Shown here: piece by piece, positions 1-10,479 of the stretch
Position numbering within the stretch: the stretch's first letter is position 1
Layout of the letters: every line of letters starts with the position of its first letter
DNA from: Amycolatopsis australiensis
GTDB taxonomy: Bacteria; Actinomycetota; Actinomycetes; Mycobacteriales; Pseudonocardiaceae
Direction of reading: 5' to 3'
Assembly (NCBI RefSeq): GCF_900119165.1
Contig: NZ_FPJG01000006.1
Location: 2,108,001-2,172,000, forward strand
DNA: 64,000 bases
Program-made: the position numbers and the translations under genes
Notes under the pieces: generated by a model
What the model was told of the DNA's origin: nothing
The model's input: only the letters and a program-made list of their open reading frames with translations
Database searches by the model: none

Positions 1-22
1 ACTCCACGAACAGGGGAGAACG

Positions 23-994
23 ATGATCAAGATCGGGATCGTGCTCGGCAGCACCCGCCCGGGCCGCCGGGGCGACCAGGTGGCCCGGTGGGTCCACGAG
101 CGGGCCGCCCGCCGCACGGACGCGCGGTTCGAACTGGTCGACCTGGCCGACCACCCGCTGCCGCACCTGGCCGAGCCGCCGCGGGCACCGGGCAGGAGCG
201 AGCTGGCGCGGGCGTGGGCGGCGACTGTCGCGGCCTTCGACGGGTACGTCTTCGTGACGCCGGAGTACAACCATTCGGCGCCGGCCGTGCTGAAGAACGC
301 CATGGACACGGTGTATTTCGAGTGGAACACGAAGGCGGCGGGCTTCGTCTCGTACGGCGGCGTCGGCGGGGCCCGCGCGGTCGAGCAGTTGCGGCTGGTG
401 TGCGGGGCGCTGCAACTGGCCGACGTCGCGCCGCAGGTGACGTTGCCGCTGGCGACCGAGTTCGAGGGCGACGCCGTCTTCGAGCCGGGCGAGTACCAGG
501 TGACCGCGCTCGACACGCTGCTGGAGCACGTCGTCGCCTGGAGCACGGCGCTGGCACCACTGCGGCGCGGGGACGCGGAGGCCGCCGTCAGGGGACGCGT
601 CGAGGCCATCGTCGAAGCGTTGCGGGCGAAGGATCTCGAAGGGCTTCGGCGGGTTTACGCGCCGGACGTCGTGTCCTTCGACGTCGAGCCGCCGTTGCAG
701 CACGTGGGCGTCGACGCGAAGCTGAGGAACTGGGCGAAGGTGTTCACGTTCTTCGAGAAGGTGGATTACGAGGTCCGCGACCTGACGGTCACGGTGGGCG
801 CGGACCTGGCGGTGGGCCACGGCTTCGGCCGGGTGAGCGGAACGCTGCGGGACGGCACGGCGGCGGAGGGCATGTGGGTCCGGGTCACGTTCGTGTTCCG
901 CGAAGCGGGCGGCGAGTGGGTGATCGTGCACGACCAGGCGTCGGTGCCGTTCGACATGGCGACCGGGCGGGGCGTGGCGGACCTGGAGCCGTGA
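23..994 (+). CDS. FMN reductase fused to a SnoaL-like domain
   Basis: Residues 1-185 look like an NADPH-dependent FMN reductase of the flavodoxin-like fold: the opening IGIVLGSTRPGRRG (4-17) and the flavin-site signature TPEYNHSAPAVLKNAMD (79-95). From about residue 192 a second domain follows, with the pattern of the SnoaL / NTF2-like family (polyketide cyclase or ketosteroid-isomerase fold), including GGEWVIVHDQAS near the C-terminus. FMN reductases of this family are usually 180-200 aa, so at 323 aa this is a real two-domain fusion. The ATG follows a GGGGAGA ribosome site at position 13. It probably acts in the cytoplasm on a small organic substrate; which one cannot be read from the sequence. 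It stands alone, with no operon partner visible. Confidence 0.85.
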   Translation: MIKIGIVLGSTRPGRRGDQVARWVHERAARRTDARFELVDLADHPLPHLAEPPRAPGRSELARAWAATVAAFDGYVFVTPEYNHSAPAVLKNAMDTVYFEWNTKAAGFVSYGGVGGARAVEQLRLVCGALQLADVAPQVTLPLATEFEGDAVFEPGEYQVTALDTLLEHVVAWSTALAPLRRGDAEAAVRGRVEAIVEALRAKDLEGLRRVYAPDVVSFDVEPPLQHVGVDAKLRNWAKVFTFFEKVDYEVRDLTVTVGADLAVGHGFGRVSGTLRDGTAAEGMWVRVTFVFREAGGEWVIVHDQASVPFDMATGRGVADLEP

Positions 995-1124
995 GGCCGA
1001 GACCGGATCGTGATCCCCGGCGGGAACCACGGTGTATTGCGCACGTCTTGTGAAGTGTTGGGGACCTGATTGCCGGGATTTTTCACCCGGCGTCATTCAT
1101 CGGTATCGGCAAGGGGGATTCATC

Positions 1125-1646
1125 ATGCGCAAAATCATTGTCGCCGCGGGTGTCGCGGCCGGGGCGGTCCTGTTCTTCCCGGCGGTCGCTTCGGCCGGCT
1201 CACCGGGCCTTTCGGTCTCGGTGTCCGGCACGACCGCCACGCTGCACGGGACTTGCGTGGGAAACAACGTGGTGGCAGAAGGGAACTACGGCATCCGCAA
1301 CGGGCACGAACCGTACGGCGCGGGAGTCATGAAGGCGGACGGGCACCGGCAGACGATCACGTTCGAGAACATCAAGCCAGGCAAGTACATCGCTTTCATG
1401 TTCTGCCACGACCAGAAGGACGGAAATTCGACCGTCGTCGATTTCATCATTCCGGGTAAGCCGGCGCCCCGGCCGGCCACGGCGGCGCCGCAGGTCGCCA
1501 AGAAACCGCAGGGAGCACCGCAGACGGGCGGCGGTCCGGGCGACGACGAGGGTGGCATCGGGCCGCTCGTCGTGGGTGGTTCGGCTGCCGGGGTGGCCGC
1601 CGTGGCAGGGGCTGGGTTCTGGTTGCGGCGGCGTCGTCGCGTGTGA
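1125..1646 (+). CDS. Small secreted, probably sortase-anchored protein
   Basis: A 173-aa secreted protein. I chose the ATG at 1125 because AAGGGGG lies 8 nt upstream and MRKIIVAAGVAAGAVLFFP then forms a signal peptide cleaved after ASA. The mature part is a single small domain with two cysteines (GTCVG, FMFCHD), followed by a Pro/Ala linker. The C-terminus reads APQTG, a Gly/Asp stretch, a hydrophobic segment and RRRRRV. That is the layout of a sortase sorting signal with Ala in place of the usual Leu of LPXTG. Function is unknown; surface display is inferred from the two signals. No sortase gene is in the window. Confidence 0.8.
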   Translation: MRKIIVAAGVAAGAVLFFPAVASAGSPGLSVSVSGTTATLHGTCVGNNVVAEGNYGIRNGHEPYGAGVMKADGHRQTITFENIKPGKYIAFMFCHDQKDGNSTVVDFIIPGKPAPRPATAAPQVAKKPQGAPQTGGGPGDDEGGIGPLVVGGSAAGVAAVAGAGFWLRRRRRV

Positions 1647-1755
1647 CCGGGACCGGCGGGGCCACCGGGGGATGGCCCCGCCGGGGCTCGCGGGGTGGCT
1701 GCCGTGGTGGGGCGGCAGCGTCGCTCGTGGCCGGGGGCCGGTGGAGCCGAGGAGG

Positions 1756-1883
1756 GTGGCTTCGCGGGGCGGACTGCGGGTGGCGGAGGACTGGGGATCG
1801 AGGGGAGGTGGCTTCGCGAGGCGGATTGCGGGTGGCGGAGGACTGGGGATCGAGGGGAGGTGGCTTCGAGGCGGATTGCGGGT
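1756..1883. repeat. 52-bp tandem repeat, about 2.5 copies
   Basis: Units begin with GTGGCTTCG at 1756, 1808 and 1860, a period of exactly 52 bp. The first two copies are nearly identical; the third has lost 2 bp and stops after about 24 bp. The repeat occupies most of the 344-bp gene-free gap between the anchored protein and the GAF regulator. I see no convincing gene in that gap: the reading frames through it are Gly/Arg-rich repeat translations. Confidence 0.85.
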
Positions 1884-1990
1884 GACCAGGGGACGGTAGG
1901 GCCAACGGGGATGGCCTCACCGGGCCGGGTGGCGGGAGCGGCGAGCCGCCGGACAAACCACCGGGGACTGGCGTCAGCGACCCTGGCGCC

Positions 1991-3472
1991 TCAAGCGAGC
2001 CGCGCGCGGTGGGCCGTTACGGCGGCCCGCCGCGGGTCGGCCGCTGGAAGCGTCTCCAGCAACGCGTCCAGTACGGCGAAGTCGTCCACTCCGCACGCCG
2101 TCTCCCAAAACGACCACAGCACCGCCGAGTCGGCGCTGTTCAACGCCACCTGCCTGACCTGCGCCGTCAGCGTCTCGCGTTCCTCCCGGATCGCCGGTGC
2201 CTCCGACTCCGGCAGCAGCGGTCCCCGGAACACCCGCAGCACGTCCGACGGCGATCCCGTTCGCAACGCCTCCCGCGCCCGGACGAAGTCCGCGTCCACG
2301 TCGGCCGCCAGGCGGTACGGGCGTGTCTGCACCACCGAAGCCCCCAGCTGGGACCGCAGCCGGTGGATCTCCGCCCGTACAGTCACCGGGTTGCCCGTCT
2401 CGCCGTACAACTGCAACGCCAGCCGCTCGGCCGAAAGGCCGTTCGGGTGCAACGCCAGCAGCGTCAGGATCTCCGCGTGGCGCAACGTCAACGGCACCTC
2501 ACGACCGTCCACAGTGGTCGAATGGGCGCCGTCCGACAGGTACTCCAGCCGCAACCGGGAGCGCCGGCCGCCGGTTCCGCCCGAAGCCAGCCTGAGCAGG
2601 TAGCCTTCGGGGAGTGGTTCCACCGTCGCCAGCCGCCCGTCCGGCAGAGCGACCGTTCCGCCGCCGCGTCGGACGTCCACTGTGGACGGCAGGAGGCACG
2701 ACTGGGCCGCCAGCACGCGGCCGCCCGCCGAAAGCAGCGCGCCCGGTTGCCCGCGCAGCGCTTCCAGGTGGGGCATGTTGACGCGCCGCAGCCGCTCGTC
2801 GCGGACCGCCAGCTGGGCGCGCAGCTGACCCTCCGCCAGCTGCGCCGTCGCCGTGACCAGGGACAACATTGCCGGGTGGACCGTGCGCAGCGGTCCGCTG
2901 ACGTCGATCGAGCCGAGCAGCGCGCCCGTTTCCGGGTCGCGCACCGGCGCCGCCGCGCACGTCCACGTGTGGTAGCGGCGGACCAGGTGCTCGGCCGAGT
3001 AGATCTGGACCGGCTCGCCCGTGGCCAGTGCCGTGCCCATCGCGTTCGTGCCGATCGCCGCCTCGCTCCACCGCGTTCCCTCGGTGAGCCCGACGCGGTC
3101 GCCGCGCAGCAGCTGGCCCGTTTCACCCTCGCGCCAGAGGATCAGGCCGTCCGCGTCGGTCACGATCATCACGTGCTCGGCGTCGTCGGCGATGCTCACC
3201 AGCATCTGCCGCAGGATCGGCAGCACCGGGGCCAGCGGATGCGCCTCGCGCAACGCCGCCAGCATGTCCGCGTCGTAGACGAACGGCGCCTCGCCCTCGT
3301 CCGGGTCCACCCGCGCGGCCAGCGACCGGTCCCACGAAGCGGAGACGACGGAGCGTGGCGGACGCGGTCCGGGCACGCCGGCGAGGACCGCTTCACGGAC
3401 GCGTTGCAGTAGCCGCGCGTACGACTCGGGGTCGCGCAGCAGCTCCGGTTCGGGCGCCTCTGCCACGTTCAC
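1991..3472 (-). CDS. GAF-domain transcriptional regulator of the aldehyde dehydrogenase operon
   Basis: A 493-aa AcoR-like regulator without the AAA+ sigma-54 domain. The N-terminal half carries a GAF-type sensor region ([18 protein letters not shown], then [17 protein letters not shown], typical of acetoin/aldehyde regulators). The C-terminal third has a winged-helix segment ([18 protein letters not shown] ... [13 protein letters not shown]). Translation probably starts at the GTG at 3472 ([11 protein letters not shown]) or at the GTG two codons later; longer starts would run into the divergent gene's start. It lies head-to-head with the aldehyde dehydrogenase and probably controls it in response to an aldehyde, alcohol or ketone. 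The effector is inferred from the family. Confidence 0.8.
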   Translation of the reverse strand: MNVAEAPEPELLRDPESYARLLQRVREAVLAGVPGPRPPRSVVSASWDRSLAARVDPDEGEAPFVYDADMLAALREAHPLAPVLPILRQMLVSIADDAEHVMIVTDADGLILWREGETGQLLRGDRVGLTEGTRWSEAAIGTNAMGTALATGEPVQIYSAEHLVRRYHTWTCAAAPVRDPETGALLGSIDVSGPLRTVHPAMLSLVTATAQLAEGQLRAQLAVRDERLRRVNMPHLEALRGQPGALLSAGGRVLAAQSCLLPSTVDVRRGGGTVALPDGRLATVEPLPEGYLLRLASGGTGGRRSRLRLEYLSDGAHSTTVDGREVPLTLRHAEILTLLALHPNGLSAERLALQLYGETGNPVTVRAEIHRLRSQLGASVVQTRPYRLAADVDADFVRAREALRTGSPSDVLRVFRGPLLPESEAPAIREERETLTAQVRQVALNSADSAVLWSFWETACGVDDFAVLDALLETLPAADPRRAAVTAHRARLA

Positions 3473-3578
3473 CAGCGTAGATATCCGGCGAGCCGCGGTG
3501 CAACGCGCGTGCAACGTTGCCCCGCCTACCTTCGCCGCCACCAGCTCAACCGTCACTCCGAGCAACGAGGCAGGGAAG

Positions 3579-5101
<1,523 letters not shown>

Positions 5102-5102
<1 letters not shown>

Positions 5103-5473
5103 TGACCGGGCGCGTCGACCTGACACCGGCCGCCGCGGACCTGCTGCGGCGGCTGGTGTCGCGCCACGGGCCGGTGATGTTCCACCAGTCCGGCGGGTGC
5201 TGCGACGGCAGCGCCCCGATGTGCTACCCGGCCGGGGAGTTCCGCACCGGCGCGTCGGACGTGCTCCTCGGCTCGCTGCCCGTCGAGGGCATCGGCGACG
5301 TGCCGGTGTGGATGTCCGGGCCGCAGTTCGAGTACTGGCAGCACACGCACCTGACGATCGACGTCGTGCCCGGCCGCGGGAGCGGGTTTTCCCTGGAAGC
5401 GCCCGAAGGCGTGCGGTTCCTGACCCGCTCCCGGCTGCTCACCGACGAGGAGTCCGCGGCGCTGAACCGCTGA
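5102..5473 (+). CDS. DUF779 family protein
   Basis: A 123-aa protein of the DUF779 family, recognised by the cysteine-rich signature GGCCDGSAPMCYP (about residues 28-40) and by its position directly after an aldehyde dehydrogenase. Its ATG overlaps the upstream stop codon. Members of this family regularly accompany aldehyde dehydrogenases in actinobacteria and proteobacteria, but their role is not established. The cysteine cluster suggests metal binding or protection of the enzyme, which is inference. Confidence 0.85.
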
Positions 5474-5492
5474 ACTGTACGAACGGTCGTGC

Positions 5493-5504
5493 TACCTTCG
5501 AGGG
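5493..5504 (+). promoter_or_regulatory. Probable leaderless promoter of the MOSC-tetR operon
   Basis: A -10 box TACCTT (5493-5498) ends 6 nt before the ATG, the spacing expected for a leaderless message. Just upstream, ACGAACGGTCGT (5480-5491) has 4-bp inverted arms and could be the site of the TetR regulator encoded second in this operon. No good -35 is visible. Confidence 0.45.
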
Positions 5505-6188
5505 ATGGACCTCGTGGGCGTGTACGTGGGAGAGCCGAGCGTGCTGGGGTACCGCCGGGAGCGGCCGGTGCTGAGCGCGATCACCAAGGCGCGGGTCACG
5601 GCGCCGCGGCTGCGGCTGACCGAGCTGAACCTCGACGGTGACCGGCAGGCCGACCTCACCGTGCACGGCGGGGCCGACAAAGCGGTTTACGTCTACCCGG
5701 CCGGGCACTACCCGGCCTGGGCGGCCGACGGCTTCGAGGCCGGGACCGGCGACTTCGGCGAGAACGTCTCGCTGACCGGCGTCACCGAGGACGACGTCCG
5801 GATCGGGGACGTCTGGGCCTGGGGTGACGCACTGGTCCAGGTCTCGCAGCCGCGGTCGCCGTGCTTCAAGCTGGCCATGAAGACCGGCCGGAAGGACATC
5901 GTGCCCGCGATGATCGGCTCCGGGCGCTGCGGCTGGTACCTGCGCGTGCTGCGGCCGGGCACGGTGCCGACGTCGGGCAGCCTGGAGCTCGCCGAGCGCG
6001 CGGACGGGCCGACGATCACCGAGGTGTACCTCGTGTCCTACGCCAACTACGGGCAGCTGCCCGAGGAGAAGGTCGAGGCGGCGCTGGACCTCGCCGACCG
6101 CGTGCTGGCGGCCCCCGCGCTCTCGGCGTCCTTCCGCGACGGCGTCCAGTCCACCGTGGATCGCTGGCGGGCGCGGCGTGCCGGGTGA
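5505..6188 (+). CDS. MOSC domain protein (YiiM-like)
   Basis: A 227-aa MOSC-domain protein. The core motifs HGGADKAVYVYP (about 49-60), GDFGENVSL and the conserved cysteine in QPRSPCFKL are present, followed by the alpha-helical C-terminal extension seen in YiiM-type proteins. MOSC proteins bind molybdenum cofactor through that cysteine and take part in reduction of N-hydroxylated compounds or sulfur transfer. The 3' end overlaps the start of the TetR gene by 11 bp, so the pair is co-transcribed. Confidence 0.87.
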   Translation: MDLVGVYVGEPSVLGYRRERPVLSAITKARVTAPRLRLTELNLDGDRQADLTVHGGADKAVYVYPAGHYPAWAADGFEAGTGDFGENVSLTGVTEDDVRIGDVWAWGDALVQVSQPRSPCFKLAMKTGRKDIVPAMIGSGRCGWYLRVLRPGTVPTSGSLELAERADGPTITEVYLVSYANYGQLPEEKVEAALDLADRVLAAPALSASFRDGVQSTVDRWRARRAG

Positions 6189-6768
6189 CCGACGGCTCGC
6201 CCGCGGCGACGCGACCCGGCGCCTGGTGCTGCGCCGGGCGGTGGACGTCGCGTCGGTGGACGGGCTCGACGGCCTGTCCCTCGGCCGGCTGGCCACCGAA
6301 CTGGAGCTGAGCAAGAGCGGCGTGTTCGCGCTGTTCGGCTCCAAGGAAGAACTGCAGCTGGCGACGATCGAAGCGGCGCTGGAGATTTTCCGCTCGCACG
6401 TCGTGACGCCGTCGCTCGACGTCGCGCCGGGATTGCCGCGGCTGCGGGCGATCTGCGAGAACTGGCTGGACTACTCGGAAAAGCGCGTGTTCCCCGGCGG
6501 GTGCTTCTTCTTCAACGTCGGCGCGGAGTTCGACGCGCGCCCGGGCCGGGTGCGCGACGCCGTGGCGGCGGCGAGCGGCTCGTTCGCCGGCCTGATCCGC
6601 GAGACGGCCGTCGAAGCGGTGGCGCTCGGCCACCTCGACGCGGACCCGGAAGTCCTGGCGTTCGAGCTGCACGCGCTGGGCCGCGCGGCCAACGCCGACG
6701 CGGTGCTGAACGGCGGCACCCGCGCCTACGCCCTGGCCAGGCAAGCCATCGGGGCAAGACTGCCGTGA
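6178..6768 (+). CDS. TetR family regulator
   Basis: A 196-aa TetR-type repressor. The HTH is at about residues 28-60 (LSLGRLATELELSKSGVFALFGSKEEL). The C-terminal ligand domain, with PGGCFFFNVGAEFDARPG, matches the subgroup with an N-terminal HTH followed by the YcdC-like C-domain. The GTG start at 6178 lies inside the MOSC gene. Its stop codon forms part of the terminator stem that follows. It may autoregulate the MOSC-tetR operon through the palindrome at 5480-5491. Confidence 0.87.
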   Translation: MPGDRRLARGDATRRLVLRRAVDVASVDGLDGLSLGRLATELELSKSGVFALFGSKEELQLATIEAALEIFRSHVVTPSLDVAPGLPRLRAICENWLDYSEKRVFPGGCFFFNVGAEFDARPGRVRDAVAAASGSFAGLIRETAVEAVALGHLDADPEVLAFELHALGRAANADAVLNGGTRAYALARQAIGARLP

Positions 6769-6803
6769 GCGGGAAACAGGGTGCTAACCCGGTTTCCCGC
6801 TCA
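6766..6803. terminator. Bidirectional hairpin terminator
   Basis: TGAGCGGGAAAC (6766-6777) pairs perfectly over 12 bp with GTTTCCCGCTCA (6792-6803) around a 14-nt loop. The left arm begins with the tetR stop codon. It lies between two converging genes (tetR and the hexosaminidase) and can end transcription from both. There is no U-tract, as is usual for actinobacteria. Confidence 0.8.
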
Positions 6804-6812
6804 CGAGCGTGC

Positions 6813-8378
6813 TCACTTCCAGTCGACCTGCGGGCTGCGGTAGAAGTCGATGCCCTGGACCACCCAGCGCGGCGACTGCTTGGCCAGGCGGGCGCGGTAG
6901 GCGGCCCAGTCGTGCGTGGACTTCGGCGACCAGCCGATCTCCGCGATCCCCGGCAGCCGCGGGAAGGCCATGTACTCGATGTCGTCGCTGGTCCGGATCG
7001 TCTCCGTCCACAGCGGCGCCTCGACGCCGGCCACCTGGCTCTCGCCGACGCCGTTCACCAGCGACGCCGGATCCCAGCTGTAGCCGTCGCGGACCTCGAT
7101 GAGCGCCGCCCAGTCCTGGCCCAGCTTGGTGCCGGCGTTGTACTTCATGTCCAGGTACGCGTAGTTCGCCGGCGACATCAGGATCTTGCTGCCGCGAGCC
7201 GCGGCGGCCGCGACGCTCGGGTTGTCGCCGCCGAAGTCCCAGTACTGCGGGACGGCCGACGCCGGCGGGTCGGACTTCGCGATCTCGTGCCAGCCGGTGA
7301 TCTTCTTGCCGTACTTGGCGACGATCGGCTGCACCTTCTTCTCGAAGGCGAGGTAGTCCGCGGGCGGTGTCGCGTGGGCCTCGTCGCCGCCGATGTGCAG
7401 GTACGGGCCCGGTGTCAGGGCCGCCAGCTCGCGCACGACGTCGTCGACGAACTTGTACGTCACCGGCGAGGAGATGCACAGCGAGCTGTAGCCGACCTCG
7501 GTGTCGGTCCGCGGCGGGACGGCCTTCCCGTCGCAGTTCAGCTCCGCGTACGTCGACTGCGCCGCGTTCGTGTGGCCCGGCATGTCGATCTCCGGGATCA
7601 CCGTGATGTGCCGCGACGCCGCGTACGCGACGATGTCCTGGTACTCGGCCTGCGTGTAGTAGCCGCCCGGGTCGCCGTCGACGGCGGTCCGCCCGCCGAC
7701 CGTCGCCAGCTTCGGCCAGCTCTTGATCTCGATGCGCCAGCCCTGGTCGTCGGCCAGGTGCAGGTGCAGCGTGTTGATCTTGTACTGGGCGATCTGGTCG
7801 ACGTACAGCTTGACCTGGTCCGGCCGGAAGAAGTGCCGGGCGACGTCGAGCATCGCGCCGCGCTCGGCGAAGCGCGGGTAGTCGAGGATCGTGCCGCCCG
7901 CGACCGTCCACGTCCGGTGCTGCACGCGCTTCGCGTCGATCGCCGACGGCAGCAGCTGCCGCAGCGACTGGACGCCTTCGAAGAGCCCGTCCGCGGTGTT
8001 GGCCTTCAGGGTGACGCCGTCGCGCGCCACCTTGAGCTGGTAACCCTCCGTGCCGATCCGCGGGTCGTGGCCGAGCTGCAGCGAGATCGCGGGCAGGCCG
8101 GCGGCGTGCGGCACGACCGGCAGCGGGTAGCCGGTGGCCGGGCGCAGCAGGCCGCGCAGGTAGTCCGCGACCTGGCCGGCGCCGCGGTCGGCGCTGATCA
8201 CGGTGAGCGGCGTGAGCCGGAACTCGCCTTTCGGGTCCGCTTTGGCCGAGACGGGCGCCGGGACGACGTCGGTCACGCTGCGTTCCGGAGCCGCCGGGGC
8301 GGCCACCGCCGAGGCGGGCAGGCCGGCGGCCGTGAGACTCACGAGGGCTGCGGTCAGGACGGCTCTGGACAAGCGCAT
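6813..8378 (-). CDS. Secreted beta-N-acetylhexosaminidase (GH20)
   Basis: A 521-aa glycoside hydrolase family 20 enzyme that removes terminal N-acetylglucosamine from chitin or peptidoglycan fragments outside the cell. The ATG at 8378 follows a strong GGAGGTG site and opens a signal peptide (MRLSRAVLTAALVSLTAAG ... AVAA). Then comes the small N-terminal GH20b domain and the catalytic barrel with the Asp-Glu pair in HIGGDEAHATP and the tryptophan motif GWSPKSTHDW near the end. It is monocistronic, with its own promoter overlapped by a possible DasR box. Confidence 0.92.
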   Translation of the reverse strand: MRLSRAVLTAALVSLTAAGLPASAVAAPAAPERSVTDVVPAPVSAKADPKGEFRLTPLTVISADRGAGQVADYLRGLLRPATGYPLPVVPHAAGLPAISLQLGHDPRIGTEGYQLKVARDGVTLKANTADGLFEGVQSLRQLLPSAIDAKRVQHRTWTVAGGTILDYPRFAERGAMLDVARHFFRPDQVKLYVDQIAQYKINTLHLHLADDQGWRIEIKSWPKLATVGGRTAVDGDPGGYYTQAEYQDIVAYAASRHITVIPEIDMPGHTNAAQSTYAELNCDGKAVPPRTDTEVGYSSLCISSPVTYKFVDDVVRELAALTPGPYLHIGGDEAHATPPADYLAFEKKVQPIVAKYGKKITGWHEIAKSDPPASAVPQYWDFGGDNPSVAAAAARGSKILMSPANYAYLDMKYNAGTKLGQDWAALIEVRDGYSWDPASLVNGVGESQVAGVEAPLWTETIRTSDDIEYMAFPRLPGIAEIGWSPKSTHDWAAYRARLAKQSPRWVVQGIDFYRSPQVDWK

Positions 8379-8407
8379 CGGGCACCTCCGGTCGGGGACT
8401 CCCCTCA

Positions 8408-8436
8408 AAGGTACAGACCAGCCGGGGCATTTGGAA
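8408..8436 (-). promoter_or_regulatory. Hexosaminidase promoter with possible DasR (dre) site
   Basis: On the minus strand, -35 TTCCAA (8436-8431) and -10 TACCTT (8413-8408) are separated by 17 bp. CTGGTCTGTACCTT (8421-8408) overlaps the -10 box and matches 10 of 14 positions of CTGGTCTAGACCAG, the core of the DasR operator. DasR represses chitin and GlcNAc genes in streptomycetes. The target gene fits; the right half of the site is weak. Confidence 0.5.
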
Positions 8437-8454
8437 CAGCTCTTAACGAAGGCG

Positions 8455-10326
8455 TCAGCGGAGAGCGGCCCGGATCGCGTCCAGGACGCTCGGGTCCTCG
8501 ATGGTCGAAGGCACCGCCTCGTCGCGGCCGTCGGCGATCGCGCGCATGGTCTTGCGCAGGATCTTGCCCGACCGCGTCTTCGGCAGTGCGTCCACAATGG
8601 ACACGTCACGGAACGCGGCAACCGGCCCGATGTCCCGGCGGACCAGCGCCACGAGCTCCTCGCGCAGCTGGTCCTCGGGGATGTCCGCGCCCGCCTTCAG
8701 CACGACGAACCCGCGCGGGAGCTGGCCCTTGAGCTGGTCGGCGACGCCGATGACCGCGCACTCGGCGACCGCCGGGTGCGAGGCCAGCACGGCTTCCATC
8801 GACCCGGTGGACAGCCGGTGCCCGGCGACGTTGATGACGTCGTCGGTCCGGCCCATGACGAACAGGTAGCCGTCTTCGTCGAAGTAACCCGAGTCGCCGG
8901 TCAGGTAATAGCCCTCGTACCGGGACAGATAGGCCTCGCGGTAGCGCTCGTCGTCGCCCCACAGCGTCGGCAGCGAGCCCGGCGGCAGCGGCAGCTTCAC
9001 GGTGATGGCGCCTTCGCGCCCGGCCGGCAGCTCCTCGCCCGCCTGGCCGAGGATCCGCACGTCCCAGCCGGGGACCGGCTTGGTCGCCGAGCCCGCCTTG
9101 ACCGGCATCGGCTCGAGGCCACGCGGGTTGGCCGCGATCGGCCAGCCGGTCTCGGTCTGCCACCAGTGGTCGACGACCGGCGTGCCGAGCTTCTCGTGCG
9201 CCCAGTGGTAGGTCTCGGGGTCGAGCCGCTCGCCGGCCATGAAGAGCGTGCGGAACTGCTCGAGGTCGTACTTCCGCAGCTCGACCGCGTCCGGGTCGAC
9301 CTTCTTGATGGCCCGCAGCGCGGTCGGCGCGGTGAACAGCGCCTGGACGCCGTGCTCGGCGATGACCCGCCAGAACGCGCCCGCGTCGGGCGTGCCGACG
9401 GGCTTGCCTTCGTACATCACCGTCGTGGCGCCGACCAGCAGCGGCGCGTACACGATGTAGGAGTGCCCGACGACCCAGCCGACGTCGGACGCCGTCCACC
9501 AGACGTCGCCGGCGTGGACGTCGTAGACCGCGTCCATCGAATAGGCGAGCGCGACGGCGTGGCCGCCGGTGTCGCGCACGACGCCCTTCGGCTTCCCGGT
9601 GGTCCCGGACGTGTAGAGGATGTACAACGGGTCGGTGGCCGCGACCGGCACCGGGTCGGCCGGGTCGGCGCTCGCCGCCAGCTGCCGCCAGTCGAGGTCG
9701 CGCCGCGTCAGCTCGGCCGGGGCCTGTTCGCGCTGCAGCACGACGACGTGGTCCGGCTGGTGCTCGGTCATCCCGAGCGCGGCTTCGATGATCGGCTTGT
9801 ACTCCACCACCCGTGTCGGCTCGATGCCGCAGGACGCCGCCAGGATCACCTTGGGCTTGGCGTCCTCGATCCGCGCGGCCAGCTCCTTCGGCGCGAACCC
9901 GCCGAAGACCACCGAGTGCACCGCGCCGATCCGCGCGCAGGCCAGCATCGCGATCGCGGCCTCCGGCACCATCGGCAGGTAGACGATGACGCGGTCGCCC
10001 TTGCCGACGCCCAGCGAACGCAGCGCGCCGGCGAACCGCGCGACCGTGTCCCGCAGCTCCTCGTAGGTGTAGGTGCGAGCTCGCCCGGTCACGGGGGAGT
10101 CCCAGATCAGCGCCGCCTGGCCACCGCGGCCGGCCTCGACGTGCCGGTCCAGCGCGTTGTACGCGGTGTTCAGCTCGGCGCCGGGGAACCACCGGTAGAA
10201 GGGCGGCCGCGAGTCGTCCAGCGCCCGCCGCGGCGGTGTGGTCCAGGTGATTTTCGAGGCCGCTTCCAGCCAGAACGCGTCCGGCTCGGCGAGGCTGCGC
10301 CGGTAGGCCTCGGAGTACGCGCCCAT
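8455..10326 (-). CDS. prpE: Propionyl-CoA (acetyl-CoA) synthetase
   Basis: A 623-aa ANL-superfamily acyl-CoA synthetase that activates propionate (or acetate) to the CoA thioester through an acyl-adenylate. It starts with the short-chain N-terminal segment FWLEAASKITWTTPP and has the AMP-binding loop YTSGTTGKPKGVV, the WWQTETGWP motif and the C-terminal PKTRSGKILRK, whose last catalytic lysine is the usual acetylation target. The N-terminal pattern and GGFAPKELAARIEDAKPK favour PrpE over Acs. It is a single gene; the start ATG at 10326 has only a modest ribosome site. Confidence 0.9.
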   Translation of the reverse strand: MGAYSEAYRRSLAEPDAFWLEAASKITWTTPPRRALDDSRPPFYRWFPGAELNTAYNALDRHVEAGRGGQAALIWDSPVTGRARTYTYEELRDTVARFAGALRSLGVGKGDRVIVYLPMVPEAAIAMLACARIGAVHSVVFGGFAPKELAARIEDAKPKVILAASCGIEPTRVVEYKPIIEAALGMTEHQPDHVVVLQREQAPAELTRRDLDWRQLAASADPADPVPVAATDPLYILYTSGTTGKPKGVVRDTGGHAVALAYSMDAVYDVHAGDVWWTASDVGWVVGHSYIVYAPLLVGATTVMYEGKPVGTPDAGAFWRVIAEHGVQALFTAPTALRAIKKVDPDAVELRKYDLEQFRTLFMAGERLDPETYHWAHEKLGTPVVDHWWQTETGWPIAANPRGLEPMPVKAGSATKPVPGWDVRILGQAGEELPAGREGAITVKLPLPPGSLPTLWGDDERYREAYLSRYEGYYLTGDSGYFDEDGYLFVMGRTDDVINVAGHRLSTGSMEAVLASHPAVAECAVIGVADQLKGQLPRGFVVLKAGADIPEDQLREELVALVRRDIGPVAAFRDVSIVDALPKTRSGKILRKTMRAIADGRDEAVPSTIEDPSVLDAIRAALR

Positions 10327-10479
10327 TGCCCGCTCCTTCGCGTCGATCGTCCGCCGGACCCCATCATGGCGCGGGAGCGGCGGCGGCGCCGGATTCGTCC
10401 GGGTGAAGACCCGGCAACCTCACGGCAAGCGCGAGCGTCCTAAGCTGGACCGCGGGAAAACGCCGCGTGATGGCACGAA

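Noticed and set aside
1643..1990. Gly/Arg-rich open frames after the anchored protein.
   Set aside because: They are translations of the 52-bp repeat, open in more than one phase, without ribosome sites or recognisable features.
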